From the NCBI GenBank assembly GCA_934230115.1, contig CAKQEI010000069.1, forward strand, positions 1 through 12,821: a stretch of DNA of 12,821 bases, in the 5' to 3' direction. Shown in pieces: positions 1 through 6,331 of the stretch. The stretch comes from an uncultured Prevotella sp. Its GTDB lineage: Bacteria > Bacteroidota > Bacteroidia > Bacteroidales > Bacteroidaceae. The notes beneath the pieces are model-generated. The model saw nothing but the letters and a program-made list of their open reading frames with translations. It made no database searches and was not told the origin of the DNA. The stretch's first letter is position 1; the number at the start of each line of letters is the position of its first letter. The position numbers and the translations under genes are program-made.

Positions 1-242
1 GCTTTTAGGCGTTGATACTCTTTTACCAACAAAAGTTGAAAGCGAGGACTAATCCACATTCCGAAGTGGTAAGCAACGTCTTGATGTGCATAAGTTCCAC
101 CATAACGACCAGCCTTGTCCATGATGCCTATGGCACCTGTTCTTTGAATCCATGTCTTGACAGAAAGTATAAAGTTATTGCTACCTGCTGCATTTTTAAT
201 TGTACCGAATTCGATACAATTAAAATTTGAATTGTACAGCAT
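1..242 (-). pseudogene. KilA-N domain gene, N-terminally broken and cut by the window edge
   Basis: Reading leftwards from an ATG at 242, the minus strand is open to the window edge (about 80 codons). It encodes the C-terminal half of a KilA-N domain: NFILSVKTWIQRTGAIGI, then KAGRYGGTYAHQDVAYHF and MWISPRFQLLLVKEYQRLK. KilA-N is a presumed DNA-binding domain found in phage, virus and Bacteroidota accessory genes. The domain's first half is missing. Just upstream, in the same frame, come DEYLGE, a TAG where family members usually carry Trp, then KMLYNSNFN; further upstream lie more in-frame stops (TGA and TAG). This looks like a nonsense mutation plus upstream decay. The alternative is a shortened but functional gene starting at 242. 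The downstream end is outside the window, so its intactness is unknown. Confidence 0.7.
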
Positions 243-341
243 TTTCTATTCGCCAAGATATTCATCGTGGCATATAGACCCTTGTCCTGTCACATGAAAA
301 AACAATCTCTAACTTTTTCAGAAACTTTTCCCAGAAAGCTC

Positions 342-372
342 TTGCGGGTTTGAAAATAAAGCCGTATCTTTA
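342..372 (+). promoter_or_regulatory. Possible Bacteroidota-type promoter before the Rpn relic
   Basis: TTG at 342-344 and TATCTTTA at 365-372 are separated by 20 nt, which fits the -33/-7 layout of Bacteroidota housekeeping promoters (TAnnTTTG, last base here A). The -7 element lies inside a small inverted repeat, GCCGTA-tctt-TACGGC (361-376). It sits 22 nt before the ATG of the relic at 394 and resembles the better promoter at 488-519. Confidence 0.35.
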
Positions 373-393
373 CGGCATGGATTTTTTTAACAG

Positions 394-486
394 ATGATTA
401 TGAAGCAGGTAGCTGAAAGATATATCAGCTTGCTGACCGACTTCAGTTTCAAGCGAATTTTTTGGAACTGCAATGATCAAGGATAA
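394..486 (+). pseudogene. Relic of an Rpn-family PD-(D/E)XK nuclease/putative transposase (N-terminus only)
   Basis: A 30-codon open frame reads MIMKQVAERYISLLTDF, then SFKRIFWNCNDQG and a stop. The segment RYISLLTDFSFKRIF matches my recollection of the N-terminal signature of Rpn family recombination-promoting nucleases (PD-(D/E)XK transposase-like; typical form R-Y-x-x-x-x-T-D-F-x-F-K-x-I-F-G), which normally run to about 300 residues. Everything after the first 25 or so residues, including the rest of the nuclease core, is absent. I read this as the stub of a deleted gene. It sits between the broken KilA-N gene and the AAA-ATPase-like gene, so this is a decayed accessory patch. It could still be translated as a short peptide, but I see no reason to think it is active. 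Confidence 0.6.
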
Positions 487-487
487 G

Positions 488-519
488 TTTGGCTGTTCCG
501 ATTATTCGACGTATCTTTA
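488..519 (+). promoter_or_regulatory. Promoter of the first AAA-ATPase-like gene
   Basis: TTTG at 488-491 and TATCTTTA at 512-519 are 20 nt apart, close to the Bacteroidota consensus TTTG-N19-20-TAnnTTTG. The ATG at 542 follows 22 nt later, preceded by AGGAG at 528-532. A clear purine-rich ribosome site is unusual in this phylum and supports that start. Confidence 0.55.
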
Positions 520-541
520 CACAAAATAGGAGAATCGAATT

Positions 542-1795
542 ATGACAGACATCAATAACAGGCGACTGCCTGTAGGTATTCAGTCGTTCAAAACTATTAG
601 AGAAGACGGCTATTTGTATGTCGACAAAAGCGACATTGTTTGGGAATTGGTGAACAACGGCAAAAAATACAGTTACTTGAGCCGTCCTCGCCGATTTGGC
701 AAGTCTGTGCTTGTTGACACATTGCAGACTTACCTTGAAGGACGGAAAGACATGTTTGAGGGTCTGAAAATAATGCAGTTGGAAAAAGACTGGAAGCAGT
801 ATCCCGTGATACGTCTTGACATGAGTCGCGGCGGAGCCAATGCCGAGACCATACGCTCATATCTTGATATTCGTTTTGGTGAATACGAAGAACTCTACGG
901 CATTACTCCTAAGCCTACTGCCATGCTCGCCGACCGATTTGACGCTATCATCAAAACAGCATACAAAAAGACTGGATTGAAGGTTGCCATACTTGTAGAC
1001 GAATATGATTCTCCACTACAACACTCATGGCACACTTCTGAGCATGAGGCTTGTACAGAAGTCTACCGTGAGGTGTTTGCCATACTCAAAGCCGACGACG
1101 AGTACGAAAAATTGGTGTTCATAACGGGTATTACCAAGTTTACACAGATATCACTATTCTCGGTTCTCAACAATCTCACCAACATCAGTTTCCTGCCCGA
1201 ATATGCAGCAATATGCGGAATTACGGAACAAGAGATTGCCGATAACTTCAAGCCCGAACTGGAAAGAATGGCAGAGGTGAACGGATGGTCATTGCAAGAA
1301 ACCCATGACAAGTTGAAGGATTACTACGACGGATATCATTTCAGCCGCCGCAACATGGTAGACATATATAATCCTTTCAGCCTCATCAATGCTCTCGACA
1401 CTCAGGAGCTCGGCAACTTCTGGGCTGCGTCAGGGTCAACATCCATGATTGCCAAGTTTATTGACAACATAGAACTGCGTCTTAGTAATTTTGAGCAATG
1501 CACTATTATGCGCAATATATTAGAATTGTCGGACGTTACAGGCGGAGGTGCTGAGTTGTTTCTTTATCAGTCGGGGTATCTGACTATAAAGAAATACGAT
1601 GAATTTGGCTATATCCTCGGGGTTCCTAACGAGGAAGTGAAGCAAGCTCTATACGAAATGGCTGCTGCAAAGAAACAAATCATCGCAAACAAATATCTTG
1701 AACCTTTCAAGGCAGACAAGCGAAAAGCTATTGGACTGGCTGTGGAACTGGATGAGAAAGGGAAAGGGTTGATAGATTGGGAAGAAGTGGATTGA
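542..1795 (+). CDS. AAA-ATPase-like protein that has lost its PD-(D/E)XK nuclease core
   Basis: A 417-residue protein of the AAA-ATPase-like family (Pfam AAA-ATPase_like). Visible motifs are the N-terminal GIQSF...YVDKS segment, the P-loop variant SRPRRFGKS at 47-55, the Walker B-like VDEYD at 152-156, the GITKFTQISLFSVLNNLTNIS stretch (split here as GITKFTQISLF and SVLNNLTNIS) and YYDGYHFS. Intact members are about 520 residues and end in a PD-(D/E)XK nuclease domain (PDDEXK_9), as the second copy at 10646-12208 does. Here PNEEVKQALYE runs almost directly into the last ~45 residues of that domain (AAAKKQIIANKYLEPFKAD to the terminal LIDWEEVD). About 110 residues with the catalytic D...ExK are missing, and the frame is kept. 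Promoter and start look sound, so it is probably expressed. The cellular role of the family is not established; the loss of nuclease activity is inferred. Confidence 0.88.
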   Translation: MTDINNRRLPVGIQSFKTIREDGYLYVDKSDIVWELVNNGKKYSYLSRPRRFGKSVLVDTLQTYLEGRKDMFEGLKIMQLEKDWKQYPVIRLDMSRGGANAETIRSYLDIRFGEYEELYGITPKPTAMLADRFDAIIKTAYKKTGLKVAILVDEYDSPLQHSWHTSEHEACTEVYREVFAILKADDEYEKLVFITGITKFTQISLFSVLNNLTNISFLPEYAAICGITEQEIADNFKPELERMAEVNGWSLQETHDKLKDYYDGYHFSRRNMVDIYNPFSLINALDTQELGNFWAASGSTSMIAKFIDNIELRLSNFEQCTIMRNILELSDVTGGGAELFLYQSGYLTIKKYDEFGYILGVPNEEVKQALYEMAAAKKQIIANKYLEPFKADKRKAIGLAVELDEKGKGLIDWEEVD

Positions 1796-1828
1796 GGACT
1801 AATGGTTCAGTTATAGAAAAGCTATAAA

Positions 1829-1867
1829 CCCGACAAGAAGTAAGCACGTGCGTCACTCTTGTCGGGC
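1829..1867. terminator. Hairpin terminator between convergent genes (copy 1 of a repeated element)
   Basis: CCCGACAAG (1829-1837) pairs perfectly with CTTGTCGGG (1858-1866) around a 20-nt interior that can add an AGT/ACT pairing. It lies between the plus-strand AAA gene (ends 1795) and the minus-strand lacI-type gene (ends 1945), so it can serve both. The U-tract is poor on the plus strand. The same 38 nt recur at 5842-5879 with five transitions, one of which turns an A-T pair into G-T and so keeps the stem. Confidence 0.6.
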
Positions 1868-1944
1868 TTGCAGCTTTATATTGATTTAGATATAATTATA
1901 ATTTACATTATTTTCAGATGCTAAAAAGCTTTGTCCCACTCATG

Positions 1945-2970
1945 TCAATATAAATCCCTTTTTACCGTTGACTCCCTTTCCACTATTTCTCCCCTCAGCA
2001 CAACATCCTCCACTTGCTTGTCGCTATCAGATATTTTCGCCATGAGCAATCGGCAAGCCTCAGCAGTCATTTGCTCAACGGGCTGTTCCACTGCGGTTAT
2101 TGTGGGATGAACAAGTGTGCAAAGCGTAGTGCCAGCCATACAGCATACACACACATCCTCTGGTATGTGCAGTCCACGTTTTTGCATTAAGTTCTTTGCG
2201 CCCAATAGTGCTGTCTCTGTGAATCCGAACACAGCATCAAACGCTATATTCTTAGCAAGGAAGTTACTCATAACTTGACTACCCTCCTCGGCACTCAACG
2301 CTGGAGGCAGCACGAGGTCGGGATTATAGGCTATATGAAACTTCTCAAGTGCGTCGCGATAGCCACGCAGACGCTCATAACCATTGCGTATGCGCGAAGG
2401 TCCAGGGATATGAACTATCTGTTTGCAACCGCTGCGGATGAGCTGCTCCACCATGAAAAACGACATTATATAATCGTCGAGTCGCACTTGCGAGGCCTCT
2501 ATACTCTCGACAGTACGATCGAAGAACACCATTGGTGTGCCATGCGACATTATACGGCGGTAGATATCAGCATTGCGGTCCTTGTCGCAAACGCTTATGA
2601 GAAGTCCATCAACCATGCAACGCTCCATCATATCTATATTCTCACGTTCCTGTTTGTAGCTTTCGTTGGATGCTGCTATCAGCACATTGTATCCATGTTC
2701 GCGCAATATTGCCTGCACATGACTGATGAAGGTCATATAGAAAGAGGTTACTATCTCGGGAATGATGATGCCTATATTGTGTGAGCTTTGCTTACGCAAG
2801 CTCACAGCCATCTCGTTGCGATGATAGCCCATGCGGCGTGCTGTCTCGGTGATGAGTTGCATAGTCTCTGCCTTCACATTCGAGGAGTCGCCCGAAAGAG
2901 CACGAGAGACTGTTGACTTAGAAATACCAAGCTCGTTGGCTATATCCTTTATGGTGATGTATTTTGACAT
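1945..2970 (-). CDS. LacI-family transcriptional regulator
   Basis: A 341-residue protein of normal LacI/GalR length. Residues 5-27 (ITIKDIANELGISKSTVSRAL) form the helix-turn-helix, followed by the hinge region (about 50-65: GYHRNEMAVSLRKQSSHNIG). From about residue 65 comes the periplasmic-binding-protein-like effector domain, starting GIIIPEIVTSFY and including VDGLLISV, VFFDRTVES, GYERLRGYRDAL and DAVFGFTETALLGA, with the late HPTITAVEQPVEQM segment typical of the family. Such proteins bind pseudopalindromic operators and respond to sugars or sugar phosphates. It diverges from the GPH symporter gene at 3234, with a three-site operator array between them that recurs before 6332, so it is the obvious candidate regulator of both units. 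The effector is unknown. Function as activator or repressor is discussed in the findings. Confidence 0.93.
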   Translation of the reverse strand: MSKYITIKDIANELGISKSTVSRALSGDSSNVKAETMQLITETARRMGYHRNEMAVSLRKQSSHNIGIIIPEIVTSFYMTFISHVQAILREHGYNVLIAASNESYKQERENIDMMERCMVDGLLISVCDKDRNADIYRRIMSHGTPMVFFDRTVESIEASQVRLDDYIMSFFMVEQLIRSGCKQIVHIPGPSRIRNGYERLRGYRDALEKFHIAYNPDLVLPPALSAEEGSQVMSNFLAKNIAFDAVFGFTETALLGAKNLMQKRGLHIPEDVCVCCMAGTTLCTLVHPTITAVEQPVEQMTAEACRLLMAKISDSDKQVEDVVLRGEIVERESTVKRDLY

Positions 2971-3005
2971 TATCGTTGTTTTTAGCTATTACAGAAATGA
3001 TGATG

Positions 3006-3013
3006 CAAAATTA
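3006..3013 (-). promoter_or_regulatory. -7 element of the LacI-family regulator gene
   Basis: On the minus strand, TAATTTTG (3013 to 3006) fits TAnnTTTG. It stands 35 nt before the ATG whose first base is 2970. The matching upstream element is weak (a T-rich stretch around 3041). The operator array at 3105-3148 is roughly 110-140 bp upstream of the expected transcript start, so autoregulation from this site is possible but not evident. Confidence 0.45.
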
Positions 3014-3104
3014 GCAAAAAGATTCGGTATTGAGAAGAAAAGGTAGTATAAACTAAGGTTGAGCGGAGACTGTATAATCTATTATTGACATTAATGGAAT
3101 CTCT

Positions 3105-3148
3105 GGGAACGGTTGCGCAAATCGGGAACGGTTGCGGGAACGGTTGCG
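3105..3148 (+). promoter_or_regulatory. Three-site operator array A, upstream of the symporter-dehydrogenase unit
   Basis: Three identical 13-mers, GGGAACGGTTGCG, lie at 3105-3117, 3124-3136 and 3136-3148, with starts 19 and 12 bp apart; the last two share one base. The centre AAC-G-GTT gives a weak dyad, as expected of LacI-type operators. The array starts 89 bp before the -7 element at 3194. An almost identical array with the same site spacing and distance occurs at 6195-6238. Binding by the adjacent LacI-family protein is inferred from neighbourhood and from the recurrence. Confidence 0.75.
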
Positions 3149-3193
3149 TAGAAAGTCTGATATTTTCTTATCATTTATCTTGCGGGAAAGCAT

Positions 3194-3201
3194 TAACTTT
3201 G
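3194..3201 (+). promoter_or_regulatory. -7 element of the symporter-dehydrogenase operon
   Basis: TAACTTTG matches TAnnTTTG perfectly, 32 nt before the ATG at 3234. I see no TTTG element 19-20 nt upstream. A promoter that is good at -7 and poor at -33 fits a need for an activator bound at the array upstream. Confidence 0.6.
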
Positions 3202-3233
3202 CGTCAGAAAATAACCAAAAAACCTAAAAGTAA

Positions 3234-4595
3234 ATGAATACAACTTCAAACAAAGGCCGTGTGCCGTTCATCAGCAAGATTGCCTATGGAATGGGCGATG
3301 TAGGCTGCAACTTCAGTTGGATGTTCGTAAGCAACTTCCTCATGATTTTCTACACCGACGTGTTTGGCATCGGAATGAGCGCCGTAGCCACACTTATGCT
3401 TGTATCGAGAATATGGGATGCCGTGAACGATCCTATCATCGGAGCCCTTACCGACAAGACCCACACACGCTGGGGACGCTTCCGCCCTTGGCTTCTGTTC
3501 GGAGCACCCGTAACAGCCATCATACTCATGCTCACTTTCTGGGCACACCCCGACTGGAGCCAGACTGCAAAGATTGTGTATATGGCTGTGACCTACTGCA
3601 TCTTGGTGCTTGGCTACACTTGCGTCAACCTGCCTTACGGCACACTCTGCGGAGCTATGACACAAGACATTGACGAGAGAGCCAAGCTCAACACAAGCCG
3701 TTCGGTGAGCGCGATGATTGCCATCGGTGTGCTGAACATCATAACTGTGCCTCTCGTAACATTCCTTGGCAAGGGCAACGCACAGTTCGGCTATCTGGCA
3801 GTAGCTATAATATATGGCATTATCTTCGCCGCCTGCCATCTGTTCTGCTTCAGCAAGACAAAAGAGGTGGTTGAGGTGCCTGTGGGACAGAAGTTACCTC
3901 TTTCTGTACAGCTCAAGTCGGTGCTCAAGAACCGCCCATATCAGCTTGCCATCCTCGGACAGTTTCTCTTTGGATTCATCCTCTACGGACGCAATGCCGA
4001 CATCCTCTACTACTTCACCTACGTTGAAGGTTCGGCAACGCTCTTCAGCTACTATTCCATGGCTATCATATTGCCATCAATAGCAGGAGCCGCATGTTTC
4101 CCGTGGATGTTCCGCAAGACTGGCAACAAGGGATATGCAGCAGCCGTTTTCGCTCTGCTCTGCGGTATTTTCATGGCGATGCTCTACTTCTTCAGTCCCA
4201 CCACCACCCCCGTCCAGTTCTACATATGCTCGGCAATAGCCTGGTTCTTCTTCTCGGGCTTCAACACAGCCATCTATGCCGTTATACCCGACTGTGTGGA
4301 ATACGGTGAATGGAAAACTGGAATACGCAACGATGGTTTCCAGTATGCCTTCGTGTCGCTTGCCAACAAGATGGGCATGGCTCTCGGTACAGCAATGTTT
4401 GCCTTGGCTCTCGACTCGGCAGGATATGTGGCAGGTGTAGAGCAGAATGCCGACGTGATAAACATCATGCGCCACACGTTCTCCACTATTCCTGGTATGC
4501 TTTGGATGGTAACAGCTGTGTGTCTGTGCTTCTACCAGCTCCACCGTCATGTGTACAACAAGATTGTGGAGGAACTGAAGGAGGGTAAAAAGTAA
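3234..4595 (+). CDS. GPH-family (MelB-like) sugar:cation symporter, MFS superfamily
   Basis: A 453-residue integral inner-membrane protein with about 12 hydrophobic helices, the usual size for glycoside-pentoside-hexuronide (GPH) symporters. The hallmark after helix 2 is clear: RIWDAVNDPIIGALTD (59-74), then TRWGRFRPWLLFG. Asp62 and Asp66 correspond to the Asp pair that binds the coupling cation in MelB. The N-terminal IAYGMGDVGCNF and IFYTDVFGI stretches are also typical. The substrate cannot be read from sequence; glycosides, pentoses, hexuronates or polyols are all possible. It is the first gene of a unit with the dehydrogenase at 4677 (81-nt gap), diverges from the lacI-type gene, and lies behind operator array A. 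The start has no Shine-Dalgarno but is preceded by an A-rich leader. Confidence 0.93.
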   Translation: MNTTSNKGRVPFISKIAYGMGDVGCNFSWMFVSNFLMIFYTDVFGIGMSAVATLMLVSRIWDAVNDPIIGALTDKTHTRWGRFRPWLLFGAPVTAIILMLTFWAHPDWSQTAKIVYMAVTYCILVLGYTCVNLPYGTLCGAMTQDIDERAKLNTSRSVSAMIAIGVLNIITVPLVTFLGKGNAQFGYLAVAIIYGIIFAACHLFCFSKTKEVVEVPVGQKLPLSVQLKSVLKNRPYQLAILGQFLFGFILYGRNADILYYFTYVEGSATLFSYYSMAIILPSIAGAACFPWMFRKTGNKGYAAAVFALLCGIFMAMLYFFSPTTTPVQFYICSAIAWFFFSGFNTAIYAVIPDCVEYGEWKTGIRNDGFQYAFVSLANKMGMALGTAMFALALDSAGYVAGVEQNADVINIMRHTFSTIPGMLWMVTAVCLCFYQLHRHVYNKIVEELKEGKK

Positions 4596-4639
4596 AAAAG
4601 TAAAAAAGTAAAAGGGTAAAAAAGTAAAAGGGTAAAATA
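4585..4639 (+). repeat. Tandem 8-nt repeat (GTAAAANN), across the symporter stop codon
   Basis: Seven units of GTAAAAAA or GTAAAAGG (first unit 7 nt) run from the last codons of the symporter gene through its TAA into the 5' region of the dehydrogenase gene. Units reading AA and GG alternate in the later part. Such tracts can change length by slippage; here that would alter spacing between the two genes, not the protein, because the first in-frame TAA is inside unit 2. Confidence 0.75.
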
Positions 4640-4676
4640 AACTATAATTTTAAAGAAACCATAAAACATTACAACT

Positions 4677-5729
4677 ATGAGACAAGCAATATTAGTAGCC
4701 CCTAAGCACATTGAGTTTAAGGAAGTGGCAGCACCTGAGGCCTCAGACCTTAAGGAACACCAGATACTCGCCAACATCAAGCGCATTGGTATTTGCGGTA
4801 GTGAGATTCACTCTTACCACGGACTCCATCCTGCCACATTCTATCCCGTTGTACAGGGACATGAATATTCGGCTGTGGTTGTGGCATGTGGCAGCAAAGT
4901 GACGGTTTGCAAGCCTGGCGACAACATCACTGCACGCCCACAGCTTGTTTGCGGAGAGTGCAACCCTTGCAAGCGTGGACAATATAATGTATGCGAGCAT
5001 CTACGTGTACAGGCTTTCCAGGCAGACGGCTGCGCACAAGACTACTTCATTATCGACGACGACCGTGTGGTTAAATTGCCCGAGGGAATGAGTCTCGACT
5101 ATGGAGCTATGGTTGAGCCTGCGGCTGTAGGCGCACATGCAAGCAACCGCACCGACGTGAAAGGCAAGAACGTTGTGGTAAGCGGAGCGGGAACTATCGG
5201 CAATCTTGTGGCTCAGTTCTGCAAGGCTCGTGGAGCAAAGCGAGTACTCATAACAGATGTGAGCGACCTTCGACTTGCCAAGGCTCGCGAGTGTGGCATT
5301 GCCGACACGCTTAACATCACAAAGCGACCATTGAAGGAAGCTGCCAAAGAGCTTTTCGGCGACGAGGGTTATCAGGTAGGCTTCGAGGTAGCTGGCGTTG
5401 AGTCTTCGATACGCTCGCTTATGGAGACTATCGAGAAGGGCAGCGACATCGTTGTTGTGGCTGTCTTTGCCAAGGACCCTGCCCTTAGCATGTTCCATCT
5501 TGGCGAGCATGAGCTGCGACTCATAGGCTCGATGATGTATCGCCACGAGGACTATCAGACTGCAATCGACTATGTATCGCGTGGCATTGTAAATCTGGAG
5601 CCACTCGTAAGCAACCGCTTTGCCTTCGAGGAATACGACGAAGCCTACAAGTATATCGACACTCACCGCGAGACTTCAATGAAGGTGATTATTGACCTTG
5701 AGAAGAAGCCTGAGGCCAACAAAGAGTAA
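4677..5729 (+). CDS. Zinc-dependent medium-chain alcohol/polyol dehydrogenase
   Basis: A 350-residue cytoplasmic NAD(P)-dependent dehydrogenase of the MDR superfamily, standard length. Catalytic zinc ligands are visible: Cys40 (GICGSEIHSYHG), His62-Glu63 (GHEYS) and Glu147 (MVEPAAVG). The four structural-zinc cysteines are Cys92, Cys95, Cys98 and Cys106. The Rossmann fold begins near 164 with VVVSGAGTIGN. Family resemblance is to sorbitol/L-iditol, galactitol-phosphate and threonine dehydrogenases; which substrate it uses is not resolvable here. Placed behind a GPH symporter and under a LacI-type regulator, it likely oxidises an imported polyol or sugar acid (or its phosphate), or reduces a keto sugar. 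It ends before the hairpin terminator at 5842. Confidence 0.92.
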   Translation: MRQAILVAPKHIEFKEVAAPEASDLKEHQILANIKRIGICGSEIHSYHGLHPATFYPVVQGHEYSAVVVACGSKVTVCKPGDNITARPQLVCGECNPCKRGQYNVCEHLRVQAFQADGCAQDYFIIDDDRVVKLPEGMSLDYGAMVEPAAVGAHASNRTDVKGKNVVVSGAGTIGNLVAQFCKARGAKRVLITDVSDLRLAKARECGIADTLNITKRPLKEAAKELFGDEGYQVGFEVAGVESSIRSLMETIEKGSDIVVVAVFAKDPALSMFHLGEHELRLIGSMMYRHEDYQTAIDYVSRGIVNLEPLVSNRFAFEEYDEAYKYIDTHRETSMKVIIDLEKKPEANKE

Positions 5730-5841
5730 TCAAACGCAAGTGGGAATAAGATAGGATACATAATAGCTAATAGGTCTAAGCGTAGATTAGTTTTCAAGAT
5801 ACCTGATTAGGAGAGAAAAGTAGTTGCAGAAATACTGTGAA

Positions 5842-5885
5842 CCCGACAGGAAGTGAATACATGCGTCACTCTTGTCGGGCTTTTT
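5842..5885 (+). terminator. Rho-independent-type terminator after the dehydrogenase (copy 2 of the repeated element)
   Basis: CCCGACAGG (5842-5850) pairs with CTTGTCGGG (5871-5879), one pair being G-T, followed by CTTTTT (5880-5885). The 38-nt hairpin differs from that at 1829-1866 by five transitions, and the resemblance extends about 14 nt upstream. With the U-tract this is a convincing end for the symporter-dehydrogenase transcript. Confidence 0.72.
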
Positions 5886-5962
5886 ATTTGTCATAAAAAA
5901 TACGCTCTAAAGTTTTAGGACTATAGTCAATGACTTAACTTTACGACTATTACAAGAAAAGT

Positions 5963-6139
5963 TTCACCAAGTCGGGCAGTGCCTTGCTTACTATGGCCAT
6001 TGCCGGAGGAGCTGTGGTGCCTACATTGTTTGGCGCACTTAAGGACTCATTCGGTGCACAGAATGCCTACTGGCTCGCTGTGCCTTGCTTCCTGTTCATA
6101 TTCTATTATGGACTGGCTGGACACAAGATCAGAAAATAG
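5963..6139 (+). pseudogene. C-terminal relic of a FucP/GlcP-type sugar permease (MFS)
   Basis: An open stretch of 58 codons, stopped at TAG 6137-6139, reads FTKSGSALLTMAIAGGAVV, PTLFGALKDSFG and, at the end, FYYGLAGHKIRK. This is the last two helices of FucP-family permeases (typical pattern: SGSALL-MAI-GGAV-P---G-L-D...YGL-GHK). In-frame sequence upstream stops at TAA 5936-5938 and lacks the other ten helices, and there is no usable start, so the gene is a remnant. Its closest analogue here is the C-terminus of the permease at 12320-12821 (GVFGGAVFPVLQGMLAD, YGLRGYRK), but the two differ at most positions, so it is not a recent copy. It suggests an ancestral sugar permease gene in this spot. 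Confidence 0.75.
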
Positions 6140-6194
6140 ATTGCACGTATTCACTTTGATACGTAAGCACGTATCGATTGATATAAAAATCTTT

Positions 6195-6238
6195 GGGAAC
6201 GTTTGCGCAAATTGGGAACGATTGCGGTAACGTTCCCA
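6195..6238 (+). promoter_or_regulatory. Three-site operator array B, upstream of the beta-barrel/VOC unit
   Basis: GGGAACGTTTGCG (6195-6207) and GGGAACGATTGCG (6214-6226) are followed by a third site, GGTAACGTTCCC, at 6226-6237. Site starts are 19 and 12 bp apart, as in array A, and the first linker (CAAATT versus CAAATC) is also conserved. The third site is a better dyad, with GGGAACGTT on the minus strand. The array begins 88 bp before the -7 element at 6283, against 89 bp in array A. Confidence 0.75.
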
Positions 6239-6259
6239 ATAAACAAGGATTATTTTTGT

Positions 6260-6290
6260 TTTGTCACCTATTTGGGATGACGTAAATTTG
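6260..6290 (+). promoter_or_regulatory. Promoter of the beta-barrel/VOC unit
   Basis: TTTG at 6260-6263 and TAAATTTG at 6283-6290 are 19 nt apart, a full match to the Bacteroidota promoter pattern. The ATG at 6332 is 41 nt further on. The leader shares AAAAACCTAAA (6313-6323) with the symporter gene's leader (3218-3228). Confidence 0.7.
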
Positions 6291-6331
6291 CAAGCGTAAA
6301 GAATAAAAATTTAAAAACCTAAACCTTGCAA

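Noticed and set aside
12..230. 72-codon open frame on the plus strand at the left edge
   Set aside because: The opposite strand encodes a clear KilA-N domain over the same bases.
2275..2784. 169-codon open frame on the plus strand
   Set aside because: Antisense to the LacI-family gene, with shadow-type composition.
3105..3148. Short regularly repeated units as a possible CRISPR array
   Set aside because: Units are 13 nt with 6-nt or no spacers; they are operator-like and sit just upstream of a promoter.
3246..3839. 197-codon open frame on the minus strand
   Set aside because: It is antisense to the GPH symporter gene, shows no recognisable domain, and has the His/Cys-rich composition typical of a shadow frame.
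5001..5666. 221-codon open frame on the minus strand
   Set aside because: Entirely antisense to the zinc dehydrogenase, whose catalytic and structural residues are all in place; no family resemblance.
5919..5928. Perfect 10-bp palindrome GACTATAGTC as an operator
   Set aside because: Single occurrence with no promoter close by; short palindromes of this size arise by chance.
5979..6230. 83-codon open frame on the plus strand
   Set aside because: It is in the wrong frame over the FucP-like relic and runs into the operator array; the homologous frame is the one ending at 6139.
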